A DNA stretch of 64,000 nucleotides from Lepeophtheirus salmonis. Its lineage: Eukaryota; Arthropoda; Copepoda; Siphonostomatoida; Caligidae. This document shows, in pieces, positions 48,603 to 58,985 of this stretch. The position numbers and the translations under genes are program-made. Numbering within the stretch: the first letter of the stretch is position 1; every line of letters begins with the position of its first letter. The DNA is taken from positions 53,555,671 to 53,619,670 of the forward strand of contig NC_052135.2 of NCBI RefSeq assembly GCF_016086655.4, written 5' to 3'. A model generated the notes under the pieces. It was not told where the DNA came from. It saw only the letters and a program-made list of their open reading frames with translations, and did not search any database.

Positions 48603-49506
48603 TAATGGGTTTGGTGAAAAAGTAATTTCGCATTTGCTGCCTCTTTTTGTAGGTATATCTTACTCATTATTGGATAAATCAGATCATAATATAATGCATA
48701 TTAGAGATGTGAGTGTATACTACAAATACTTTGTTAACAACCTCGCGCTTCTTTGGTTCAGTCGTGAATTAGTATGCGTCGAGTACGATGGTCTCGAAGA
48801 AAGAAATTCGCCATATTTTACAACTTTACTACCAGAAACGGAAAAAAATCGTTGAAAGCAACCAAGAAAACTTGCAAGGTATAAGGGGCCGAGTGTCTTT
48901 GGGTTCGTATTGTACAATAGTGGTTCTATCATTTTTGTTCTAATGTAATGTAGGGGAATTATTCAGCAACCCCTGGCAGACCTGTTGTCAAAAATATCGA
49001 AAAATTAATGGAAAATATCAACATATGCCGTTATGTTAGCTGTCATAGCAACACTTAGAGTTGAACATCGATCATAAAACCATTATGAACTATTTGCAGA
49101 AGGCTGATATAAAAATAAACTCAAATAGGATAAGAATCGTGTTTCAGCAAGACACAGCCAGGCCTCACACATCTTTGATGATGCACCAGAAGCTTCAGGA
49201 ACTTGAATGACATGTTCTTATACATCCACTCTACAGTCTCAACCTGGTAAAAAAGTGTATATCACCTGCTCTTGTTTATGGTCAACGCACTTGGAATACA
49301 AATTTACCTTCAAAAGAGGCCACTGAAAATTGGTTTCCCAAGTTTTTGTCAATATAGACAAAGACTTCTACTAGAAGGGCATTAATAAGTTGGATTCTCA
49401 TTGGCAACAGGTTATCAAACACAATGGATAATACTTGGTTTAAATCGATTCTTATACAGCATAGTAATAAAGCAAAAATACGAAATTACTTTTTCCCCAA
49501 CCTATT
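48603..49506 (+). mobile_element. mariner element with both terminal inverted repeats, internally deleted and mutated
   Basis: The left terminus is GGGTTTGGTGAAAAAGTAATTTCG (from about 48608) and the right is its reverse (CGAAATTACTTTTTCCCCAA, to about 49502). Plus-strand content: N-terminal part with YYKYFVNNLALLWFSRELVC and VEYDGLEERNSPYFTTL; SATPGRPVVKNIEKLM; then RIVFQQDTARPHTSLMMHQ, SNTMDNTWFKSILIQ and a stop near the right terminus. In active relatives the QDN.RPHT box holds the second catalytic Asp, kept here as QQDTARPHT. YSPDLAPSDYHLF reads YSLNLV, so the third position is lost. About 0.9 kb compared with about 1.3 kb usual. Related to the copy at 9716-10487. Confidence 0.75.
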
Positions 49507-50890
49507 AGGTTTGAATATACTACATGGAAGAAATAAGATACTAATATCTCTAAGATAACCAATATATCCTTTTTTTTAAAATAGATGCTCACATCCCTAA
49601 TAATAACCAGGGAGGCAAACATTGTGTCGTAATCTTTTAAAGAAGAATATGAGCCATAACATATCTATTCATTCATTCATCTACGTGTGAGTACTCTGTG
49701 TATTAAGCATTCTCTCATTACAAAACATAGACAACAATTATTTTTCAATAATTAATAATTTTTGGTGTGAATAAAGATTTTACATTGACCATACTAATAC
49801 GCGTTTAGCCACTTGACTAATAGCTTTAAGGGAAACTCTTTGAATTTGATTATTTTACATTAATAATTTATTTTTGAAGAATTACAAAAAAATGTTTCAA
49901 AAATATAAATTATTATACATAATTTTGTTTTCAAATTTCTACGAAAATACTTCAAATTTTGATCAGTTTCATTATTTACGCATACAATCGGAAATACTTA
50001 TTTTAAAATGTTAATCTCATATCTGAAATGGTAGCAATTTAATATGAACTTATAAATTTAAGGCGCCAATTTTTTCTAATGGGTTTTCATGATGACAACA
50101 AATGTTGGTTTTACTAAGGTTTAATTACCTATAGTTGTGATACTCCCTGTTTTAGGAGAAATCATTGTAAGCAGGGGCCTGAGTCCTTATGGTGGAATGC
50201 AAGGATAAAAGTTTAAACAAAAAATATATATAATATCAAAATTTATTTAAAAAGAAAGAACAAAATTGATCTTAAGCAGACCCCTTGATTTAGAGAAAAA
50301 AGTACTGGACATTTTTTTCCACTTAGTACGGAACTCTAGATACTTAAAATAAAGACAATATTTCTCCTTTTCCTAATGGAGTGATTTTTTATTATTATAT
50401 ACAACAATATATCAGAGTAAAATAGGGCTAGAATATATTTTGTTTAACATTTTTAAATGTTATAAATTACAGTAAAAATTGTTCTTTAAGACATTTTTTT
50501 ATTACAAATTTGAATCTTAACAATTAAGTTTAGACAAAAATTTTAATTTTTAAATTTCAAATAAAAAACTCATTCTTTACCACAGATATCCTTTAGTATG
50601 TTTAGTTCTAAGGAATTACTAGTGATAAATTTATCTTAACACAAATTATCAATCAGAACTCTACGTATACTAAGTATTTATAAAAGAAGTAATTAAGTGG
50701 GGGGGAAATGTGGGGAGTGAAACAAAATAATGTCGATAGACTTCTACGTACATACAACTCCTAGGACAAAATAGCAAATGTTTGAAAACTGACTCTTTGT
50801 TCATTTGGTTTTATAATACTTTATTTTATATGAAATCTAGTTATAATGAGGGATATTAGTTTTAAAAAAATTTAATCTTTTAAACCCCAC
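49507..50890. other. non-coding, AT-rich
   Basis: No gene recognised. G-run near 50699-50705. Confidence 0.35.
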
Positions 50891-50892
50891 CA

Positions 50893-51063
50893 AATCGATG
50901 AATCGCCTCGCTAAGAACTTCTGCTTGCTGCTAGGACCATCAAAAGGGCTGTGAAGGGCAACTTTGGATCCTCTTCATACATGAGGGCACCTTGCCACAT
51001 TCTGATAGATGCCATAAAGTCCAAAAACTTTTCGAGTCCACGTTTTGCTTCCCAACCCTGTAT
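50893..51063 (+). mobile_element. Tc1-like fragment with terminal repeat, related to the 36.4 kb element
   Basis: The plus strand reads RTIKRAVKGNFGSSSYMRAP, CHILIDAIKSKNF. This parallels RTIRRAIKYNFYFTRTPHHL and LIEGMKYRRL of the 36.4-37.6 kb element. It runs straight into GAGTCCACGTTTTGCTTCCC, the equivalent of that element's right terminus. So only the end of the DNA-binding region joined to a terminus remains. Confidence 0.55.
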
Positions 51064-51069
51064 AAGGTC

Positions 51070-51200
51070 ATAATTTTCAAATGGGTCTATGAAATATTGC
51101 CTTGCACGTATATTTAAAGAAAAAAAATAAACTCGGATTTTCTTCTATTCTGTTCAAGACTATTTTTATGTTGATGCACCATACAATTCTTATGTGATAC
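51070..51200 (+). repeat. dispersed repeat DR2, 3' end copy
   Basis: TCTGTTCAAGACTATTTTTA, TGTTGATGCACCATACAATT (51156-51195) is the clearest copy of the DR2 terminal phrase. Confidence 0.5.
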
Positions 51201-52330
51201 TCTGCTTTTACAAATGACCTGGGACTAGGAACAAATAAAATTCGTATCAGGGGCATCTGCAGGGGGTGGGCGGGAGAGGCTTTAGCCTCCTATATTAAGG
51301 ATATTTTTTATTGAAAAATGTAATATCTGATTTATTTTAAAATTTGAAATTGAATTAATTTTTTCCAATTTCTTTTCAAAAAATTGAATTTTTGGGTATC
51401 TATATATATACTCCCACGGACACCCCCAGCGTATGTTATGGTATTACTGTATATTGAACTGAGACGAATGCATATAACATAACATATTAGTATGTAGTTG
51501 TGTAGCTACGCCAAGACTCTGTTTCCAAGATCTATTCATAACGATATATCCTATGAATATGTGTACATTTACAAAGGACCCTAAATTTAACCTCTTAATC
51601 TCCAAAGACATTTCCGCTCCTATTTTCTTTTCATTGAGCAATGAGTTCTTTATGGTCCTTCCTTTTTTGAAGGTCTGTTTCCAAAGCACACAATACATAT
51701 TTATTTATGTTGTATGAAAGTGACTTGGTCTGTGTACAGTGTATATATACATATCTCCATAACTAACGAGAAGAAGGGGGTGATGCAGCCAGGGAATGAA
51801 CGTTCCATAAATCATCACCTTCCTCCTTTAAACTAATCAGTCTAATTGTTATTCATAATTGAACGGCATTTAAAGTTACTTCATGCATCAAGTCCGACAG
51901 ACCTCATCTTCCTCTTGCTTAGTCAGTGTGTTGAAATATTATTTTTTATGTGCGACGCTTTTTGGAAATAGATTCCGGCGAACAGAGGACGTTTTACATG
52001 CGCGCCTTTTTATTCTTTTTCTTATGGATTGAACTGTCACAAAAAACCTCCTCTTTTTCATGTTAGTTGTAACTTAGAAATGAGGCTAGTGAGAATGGTT
52101 TCTCTTATTATGTACAATGTTTGTCCGAGTTGTGATATCGTCTGAGTGAGTCATTACATATACAATGAAGTATTCTAAATCCCTACTTGTTCAAGAGTGA
52201 TTCATTAGTCTTATATATGTATGTATTTAAAAAATAGTAGTTTTTATGAAGATTATTCATAAGAGAGTCCCCCATTAAATCATTGTAATTGGACAAATTC
52301 TGCCTGTCAATCAAAATAATATAGGTTAGT
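51201..52330. other. region upstream of the SAM-domain gene, likely promoter/5'UTR or intron
   Basis: No recognised repeat from about 51430 on, and less extreme AT content at 51900-52080. It holds a TATA-like TGTATATATACATATC at about 51741. The AG at 52323-52324, just before the gene's first ATG, could be a splice acceptor, but its pyrimidine tract is poor, so whether 52325 begins an exon or continues a 5'UTR is open. Confidence 0.35.
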
Positions 52331-52334
52331 GAGA

Positions 52335-53339
52335 ATGGTGGGTAAAAAGAATTCCATGACTCTCACGAGCTCCGACTCTTCAGAAGAACTTTCTTCCAAT
52401 CCTCCTCTTGTGACAGAAGAGGACTTAAATGTTGTTGTGACATGGCTCAAGTTCCTTCAAATGGAACGCTATGCCAAAGACTTTTTAGACAACGGCTACG
52501 ATGATATGGAGACTGTGAAACAGATTGGGAATGAGGATTTAGATGCCATTGGCGTCTCCACATCCTCTCATCGAGCCTTTCTATTAGATGCTGTACGCGT
52601 TGTTAAAGAGCAAGGTGCCGTTTGGGTCTACCTTCTTCAACAGGATCGAGTATCTGGATCCGCACATCATCCCTATCATGTAAGAAAAGTCAAATTTCTC
52701 TATATGTGTATAGCTCCTTGTAGTGAGGCATCTCGTATAATGATTACTGTTATCCTTTTGCAGATGTCTTCATCTGGAGACTACGATTTTGGTGATCGAG
52801 TCTCGGCTGGAAGCTCTGGCATTGCCTCTGCTAATTCTTCCTCTTGTTCTCCTTGGGTTGATAACGAGCATGACTTTATCGGCTCCGGAGAGAACAGTTC
52901 ATCAAGCTCAGGCTCAGCACGACAAAACATTTTGAACTTTAATCGAACGGGACGTCGCTCTCGTTCTAGTCCAGTCTCCTCTTCCAATCGTAGTTCCCCA
53001 GCTGTGAATCAGCGCTGTCTTGTTGAATTAACTCCTGAACATCTTCAAAATAGACAAGAACTCAATGTTCTTCGTTTTAAACTCAGACAACAACAAAGTC
53101 AATCCGGTTCTACAAATAACTCTTCTTCAGCGCAGCAGCCTCGTTCACTGAATATCAAGCATCTATCCTCATCCCAAGATGAAGAGGATGACTATGATGA
53201 AGATGTGATTCAACTTGTTAGTGATATGGACTCAAAGTCCTCTCTAAGAAACATTTCTCCTAGTCGATTGTCCTCCCTCATTAAAGGGAAGTTAAACAAA
53301 GAAGGACTCATTCTATCATCCTCGCCATTTTCATCTAAG
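52335..53339 (+). CDS. SAM-domain protein (SAMD5/SASH-like), first two coding exons, incomplete
   Basis: The ATG at 52335 has A at -3 and G at +4 and is preceded by an in-frame stop at 52317-52319, so it is the likely start. Exon 1 (52335-52679) encodes 115 residues. A Ser-rich start is followed by a sterile alpha motif at about residues 29-95: VVVTWLKFLQMERYAKDFL, DNGYDDMETVKQIGNEDLDA, IGVSTSSHRAFLLDAV. The NGYDD...VKQIG..DLDAIGV run is typical of the SAMD5/SASH1 group. Exon 2 (52764-53339) adds 192 residues: mostly Ser/Asn-rich disorder, an acidic DEEDDYDED patch, and a final LSSLIKGKLNKEGLILSSSP that may match the L..KL...G..L..PPY region of SASH proteins. It ends at AAG|GTAAGG, a strong splice donor, so more exons lie to the right, probably beyond 64 kb. 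SAM domains mediate protein-protein contacts. Orthology to SASH1 versus SAMD5 is not settled. Confidence 0.8.
52680..52763 (+). other. intron 1 of the SAM-domain gene, 84 bp
   Basis: Begins GTAAGAAAAG and ends TATCCTTTTGCAG, both good animal splice sites, between codons (phase 0). Its length is a multiple of three and it holds no stop in frame, so unspliced RNA would translate through with 28 extra residues rich in hydrophobics and cysteine. The content (VKFLYMCIAPCSEASRIMIT) is unlike the Ser-rich protein around it, which supports intron status. Confidence 0.75.
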
Positions 53340-54320
53340 GTAAGGCAGAGTTTTACATCTATCAGCAAACAACACCTTATCTTTTTTTGGGTACGGTATA
53401 TAAGTCCTATGAACATATCTGTGTAATTTTATTGAATTATATTTAGAAACAAAAGAATTGCTTTGATCACCAGGCCAATGTAATTTTGGAACAAGTGGCA
53501 AAAGTATAAAAAACACATTTTTAGTTTTTTGAATGTGAAAATATGTACTTTTTTGTTTTCAAAGAATATATTTATATTAGATTTAGACACAATGGTTAGA
53601 ATATAATATAATATTTTTATTGAAAAACTACTATATATTACAAAAAAATGAAGAAAGTTTTAAAAATCTCTCATAATTTACTTTAATTGACTTTGCACTA
53701 AATATCTACACATAATATTTCGTCTGTCAATATAACATCTAACTAGAATGACTTTTCCTATTTTTTTTTGAAGAATAAAAATAATTTATATATAAATACG
53801 ATCAAAAGGTTTTTATAAAAGACCATACGAATAAAAAAAAAGTTGTTAAATATTATTTCAAAATGACCTTATAAAAAAGGTCATTTTAAAAAGTGCAAAA
53901 ACAGGAACCATATTATTTTCCATACAAAGATCAAAATTTGAAGGAAGTCCATTTAAAAAAAATAAAGATATAGCAAGGACACGTACCTTCAACTATGCCC
54001 AGGATCTGTTCATGGTAAAGACGGCCCTGGCCTAATCTTAATCTACATATTTGGTACGTTAGAAAAAAACCCCAATTTTGAACAAAAAAATAAAATAAAA
54101 ATAAGTAGAAAATCCAAATTAATTTTTTACTTCATATATACATAACGCCCAATATTTCTAAGACATCCATTGAGTCAATGACAGATTTTGTATCAAAATT
54201 TGTGGACTTAATGAAGATATTCAAGATTTTTTTAACTTATAGTTTAGAATTTTTATTTTACTTAGGAGACATATTTTGGCCACGATATGACCGCTTTCAA
54301 TTTTTCATTCTTTTATAGTG
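53340..54320. other. probable intron 2 of the SAM-domain gene (start), AT-rich
   Basis: Follows the GTAAGG donor at 53340. No following exon was found by eye to the end of the window. The intron would then contain the repeats listed to the right. Confidence 0.4.
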
Positions 54321-54329
54321 ACGATCAAT

Positions 54330-54500
54330 TTTGACTACTTTAAGTGTAACTTGCAGCACATTCAAAGTGTTCATAACAATAAGGAAACAATAGTTTGTCG
54401 CTGACGAATACAAGCCAACATTCAATTTTGAGATAAATTATTGTAGCTTGCTTTTATGTTGATGGGCCGCATAAGTACCTTATTGTTTTTTTTATTTTAC
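54330..54500 (+). repeat. dispersed repeat DR2, diverged copy
   Basis: GTGACGATCAATTTTGACTA CTTTAAG (54319-54345) and TTGCTTTTATGTTGATGGGC CGCATAAG (about 54449-54476) match DR2 interior and end. Confidence 0.35.
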
Positions 54501-55290
54501 TCATGCCCTCACCCCTACACCCGCATGGAAGGATTTGTATGTATGCTGGGACTTGTTTTTGTAGTGGCCTGGATGATGTTTCATTTCTAGAAATTTGAAA
54601 AAATAAAATAATTTTTTTTTTCACAATTATGACTCGATTATGAAATTTTAAAAAATGAAACGTGTTCCTCTTTTTTCATATAAGTCTAATCACGGTATTT
54701 CCTTTTATCAAGTTATTTTTCTATTTTTGTACCTTTGTGTATGTACCTATGTATACATTAAATATTAGGGCGGCTCTTAAAAATGAATGCTGTATTTTGA
54801 CTTGTCTCACCCCCTTCCATTTTGTTCCTTTCAATATAAAACTTCGTTGTGGAATTGTGTTTTTTTATTTTAATTGATATCCAATGATGGTCTTAACATT
54901 TCCCCCTTTTTGAAAAAAAAACAAAAACAAATCTAATTTATTTAAGAAATTAACCATTATTTTTGATAACAATCCTTTCTTCTCGGTTAAGGAGAAGTTG
55001 TAAATTATTATGTATATTTATTTTACTTGTGTTTATAAACAAAAACGTGTGCAAATATTGAGACATGTATAGTTTTTATCAAAAGTGTAAAAGTCTGGTC
55101 CACCACCTCTTAATGCCGCTAAGATGTTAAAATTTTGGACGCAGGAATACAAAGTGAGGACTCGAACCTTTCAGTAGCACTTAATTATGATTTCATCTCC
55201 ATTGTTTGAACTCCGAGGTTTCACTATGTAACCCAACGACAAACAGAATTAAAATAAAACAAGTTTTATTTTTATCACATACTCTAAGTT
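54501..55290. other. non-coding, AT-rich
   Basis: No gene recognised. The 71-codon frame at 54662-54877 is hydrophobic and without motif. Confidence 0.35.
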
Positions 55291-55299
55291 TTAAAATCT

Positions 55300-55690
55300 C
55301 GGAGCAACAACAAATAAGGCAAAGTGTGTGCGATCTCCTCGCCGCCAGTATCAGTTACCGTTAAGACTACAAAGGTCGTTGGTATCTCCATCTGGACTAC
55401 CTACAACATCAAGAAGTCTATGAAGGACGCGTCCCCTACCATACAACCAAGAAGAACAATTAAACTTCTACAGCCACTATATGGTTGACACCTGATCTGC
55501 CTCCAGGTCACCCTCCTCCAGCTCTGACCTCAACTCTCTGAACTTTGCAGCTTGGAGTGTCTTTAACAAAAATATATGGTGCACCTCTTATCCAAATTTG
55601 GATTCGTTCCGACCTGCCATCATGACAGCGTGGCCTTCATCGCCAAGAGCTGACAATATGTGTGATGCCTGTTATTGTTTGTGAATAAGA
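55300..55690 (+). mobile_element. Tc1-like deletion derivative, third family
   Basis: Plus strand: SEQQQIRQSVCDLLAASISY (first helix-turn-helix, 55302-55370), VKTTKVVGISIWTTYNIKK and SMKDASPTIQPRRTIK (second part, to 55470). Within about 40 bp follows SPSSSSDLNSLNFAAWSVF, NKNIWCTSYPNLDSFRPAIM (55513-55630), the C-terminal block with the third catalytic Asp (S-D-L-N). A frame ends with a stop near 55684. The first two catalytic positions and the whole middle are missing. The sequence is not close to copies A-E or the 21.5 kb family. Terminal repeats were not identified. Confidence 0.65.
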
Positions 55691-56375
55691 GCATATTAAA
55701 AATAAAATATAGCTAAATATAGAATTAAAACATATTACAAATTGGGTTTAAGTTCTGGTTTCTTGATTCCATAAAAAACAAATTTGTCATAATTTAGTCA
55801 TTACTGAAAGTTGTAGTTTCACACTTTGTAATTTTTCACTAATAGAACCGATTGAAATTAAAACATTGATTTTTTAAGTACACAATATTGAGCCACCCTA
55901 ACGTAAATATAAAATATCTATTATAATAACACACACAAAACTCCTTTTCGTTTATGTAATAAGCCTCCATTTACGTGAGTGAATAAATGTGTTTAAGAAG
56001 TGCTGCTGCTTACGTGTGTGTTCCAACAAATGGGCTCACAGAGTATTCATTGTTTCCTAATAGGTCACAAAGACTTCTTAGTTAGTCAAAATAAATATAC
56101 TGTTTGAACGTTACCTTTGTTCATTTGAGAAATCATATCCTACTGATGGAAAAATATTGTTAATAGTTGTGGTTCATTTCAAAATTGACTTCTTCATAAG
56201 TTCTGTAATTAGTACTTACCTAGACGTATTTTCCGTCAACATAACAACAAGCTTAAACAAATATAAGAAGAGGTGAAAATCTCAGCTAAATATACATCTT
56301 TTTAATTTCATATTTCAAGATAATTGCTACCATAGTTGTCATCATTATTCCTTTATTTTTGAAGAGATAAAAAAC
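55691..56375. other. non-coding, AT-rich
   Basis: No gene recognised. Confidence 0.35.
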
Positions 56376-56379
56376 TATA

Positions 56380-57010
56380 ATTATGAAAATTGTTTGTATT
56401 TTGGTCATGTTAAAAAAGAAACCGTAAATTAACATAATAACCCTGACAATTTGAAGCATGTTTTAGAGGAGGGCAGCTTAGCTAACCATTACGTATCAAT
56501 AGATCCGCTGCAAACAGCTCTGACAAGGGAGAATGAAATAAACAAGGACAATTGCAAGAATTACTGCGATGTATTCCTCCATTTTACTGTGAGTCCAACA
56601 ATTATAACTCTACAAGAAATCCTTAGAGATATGAGGGCATACAAATGTTCAATCAGGTTTTGAATATAATAGAATATTGTAGGAAATGAAGTTCACTATT
56701 CAAGAGGAGTTGAATAATAATTGCAAACGCTTAGGAAAAGAAAATTCATTGTCCATGTTACCAATTGCAAAAAACAAAACAAAAACAAGGCAGCTAAAAA
56801 ATAGTCGCTATTTACATCACTGACAATAAATATAAAATAATCAATAGTTTGTGAAAGACGAACTATAGTTCTGAGGGTTTGTTGTTGAGTAATAAGTATG
56901 TTCTAAGCTATAGCTGAAACTCTGGGGTATCTCATCTAAGTCCTTGTTGGACTCTGAGTAGAACTGCGGATCAACATTGCTTTTATTCTTACTTATATCA
57001 CTAAATTGGA
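56380..57010. repeat. DR1 inverted pair, second example
   Basis: The left arm (56380-56830, plus) has ATAATAACCCTGACAATTTG, GAGGAGGGCAGCTTAGCTAA, TTACTGCGATG, GAATGACAATTATAACTC-like text, TTCAATCAGGTTTTGAAT, and a GAGTTGAATAATAATTGCAA end. The right arm (56870-57010, minus) keeps a shorter part: AAGTCCTTGTTGGACTCTGA GTAGAACTGCGGATCAACAT. The layout (plus then minus, centre near 56840) is the same as at 47.5-48.3 kb, though the right arm is shorter. Confidence 0.45.
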
Positions 57011-58425
57011 CAATTGTCCCCTTTTTGATTATGTTCCAGACGGTTTCTATATTTACGACACTACTTTTTTAATATCCTTTTAAGAGAGGAACCTTTCCAT
57101 GAAATAAAACTGCATAGAGCTATTCAAATACGTATATTATTTTGAGTCATGAAAATAGCATTGCAGTTTGTGAAAAATTTCATAATAGCACTTGCCAAGT
57201 TTTATTATTAAATTATCATAGCATTTTTTTTACTATTACAAGCAATTTCATTCAAATAAAAAAAAACAATTTGATTCATATCTTCATGCGCTATTTTACT
57301 TCTTGATCTGTAATACAATATATTTCTCATAGAGTTGGAATTTTTTTCCAAATACAACAATTTTTTTTTTTTGAAAAATGTTTGTTCTCATAATTAAGTT
57401 TTCAAATTGCTTAAATTTGTATGGATAAAAAATAAGTTATTGATAATTTTCATTGCTTCAAAAATGAGTCTTAGAGAAAATATAAGCCAAAGACGTGCAA
57501 ATTTTTTTATTTTGTATTTTTTTAAATTTTTAAAGGTCCTCTTTTTTTTTTATTGCCAACCTGAGTAGTGGATTCTCTTTTTCTGAGCTGCTGTGATTAT
57601 TATTTAATCTAAAAAAAATTCCAACTTTTTTCGAATTTCGATTACGACTAATGTGAAAATGTTGTCATATATGATTAGAATATAGCCAATCTAAAATTTT
57701 ATGATTTACAAATGTAATTTTTAGATTATACTAAGTAGTTTTGAGTTATAAAATCTTATCTTTCTAAAGCCATTCAGCAATAACCAATCAAACTAGTACA
57801 AGGCGAGATTCATATTACTACAGCCATCTATTGGAAAAATTATGGATTTCTTTTAACTATCACTATTGTATGTCAAATTGTGGGTATTCTGCAAATAACT
57901 TTTTATGGACAATTATATGTGCATCTTGAAATGTAAAACAGCTGGTGAATTCTCATAACCTGCTTCAATTTTATTAATATACAATTCATTCCTTTAACTG
58001 GTAGTGCATTAAGTACAAAAACTCATGGATTTAAAATAGTAATAAGGAGAATGCAAATCCAGTATGAAAACTTTACGCAATTCATTGTTTAATGCGACCT
58101 TTTTTTTTTTTTTTTTTTAAATGCATTTTCTTCTCCAAATTTTGATAACTATTATTGTTAATTATCCATTGTTCCAAAAACGAAAAAAACAAAACAATCT
58201 TTTTTATATGTATATCACTGTATGAAAAGGTAAAAATATGTAAGTCGACTAACTTGTCGTCCTTTTTCCTACACGAGTATATACTCGAATTATACTGGGT
58301 GCACGGCAAAAATGAAATATTGAACCTTAATACTTTGTTAATTAGATTAATTTGTTTACAGGAAACTTTATAAAATTCACTAGTACTAATTAAGTTTCAA
58401 AAAGTCCTATACATTAGACGGTGTC
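57011..58425. other. non-coding, AT-rich
   Basis: Poly-T at 58101-58118 and other homopolymers. No gene recognised; frames near 58082-58373 have no motif. Confidence 0.35.
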
Positions 58426-58429
58426 GAAA

Positions 58430-58985
58430 AGTATGGCGGGTCCTGACAATTTTTTCACCCCGATATTAGTACAACTCCTTTAAGATGACTGCCTTTAACG
58501 AGTTGAGGTTGGGTTGGAAGTAGCATGGACCTTATTCTAAAAGAATAAAAAAAGTCATACGGATTCTAATTTTAACTGTTGACACATGCTTATTTTTAAT
58601 CAAAGATCTCAATTTCTTTTGTGTTTCCATTCTTTCCAACCTCTCGGAGTCTGTAATAATCTGGCTTTTTTTTCTAATGTAAGAATTATAGCCACTTTCC
58701 TTAAAATATCTTCGAATTGTGTCATTGACAAGTTCATCTTAGAAGAGTACTGTCTGATTGTTATTTTGGAGTTGGTGTTTACCCTGATTAATTAATTTTT
58801 CTTTAAAGCCTCAGTTGTCACAAAAGATGCTTTGCCACTTCTGCACTTGAGATTAGTGTCCTTGCCAGATATTTTGCTCGCTGGACAGTTCGAATTTCAA
58901 CTCTAACGACCACTATAATTTTTTGGTGTCAAAAAGAACAGCCATCTTTATTCGTTTGCTCTCTAGCACGTCGACATGAAACAGG
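58430..58985 (-). pseudogene. Tc1-like transposase fragment, N-terminal region
   Basis: On the minus strand, across frames: RVEIRTVQRAKYLARTLIS, SSAEVAKHLL, TEALKEKLINQGKHQLQNNN, and DELVNDTIRRYFKESGYNSY then IRKKARLLQTP. The last part matches the R....E.GY.SYVRKK.PLL block at the end of the DNA-binding region in Tc1-like transposases. No catalytic motifs follow on the low-coordinate side. Several stops and frame changes. Confidence 0.5.

Noticed and set aside
53340..53426. Extension of the SAM protein to the stop at 53424-53426
   Set aside because: The reading passes a strong GTAAGG donor and becomes hydrophobic and AT-coded, as intron sequence would.
55130..55190. GACTCGAACCT, like the T-loop of a minus-strand tRNA
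   Set aside because: The flanking bases do not form a T-stem or acceptor stem, and no anticodon arm was found.
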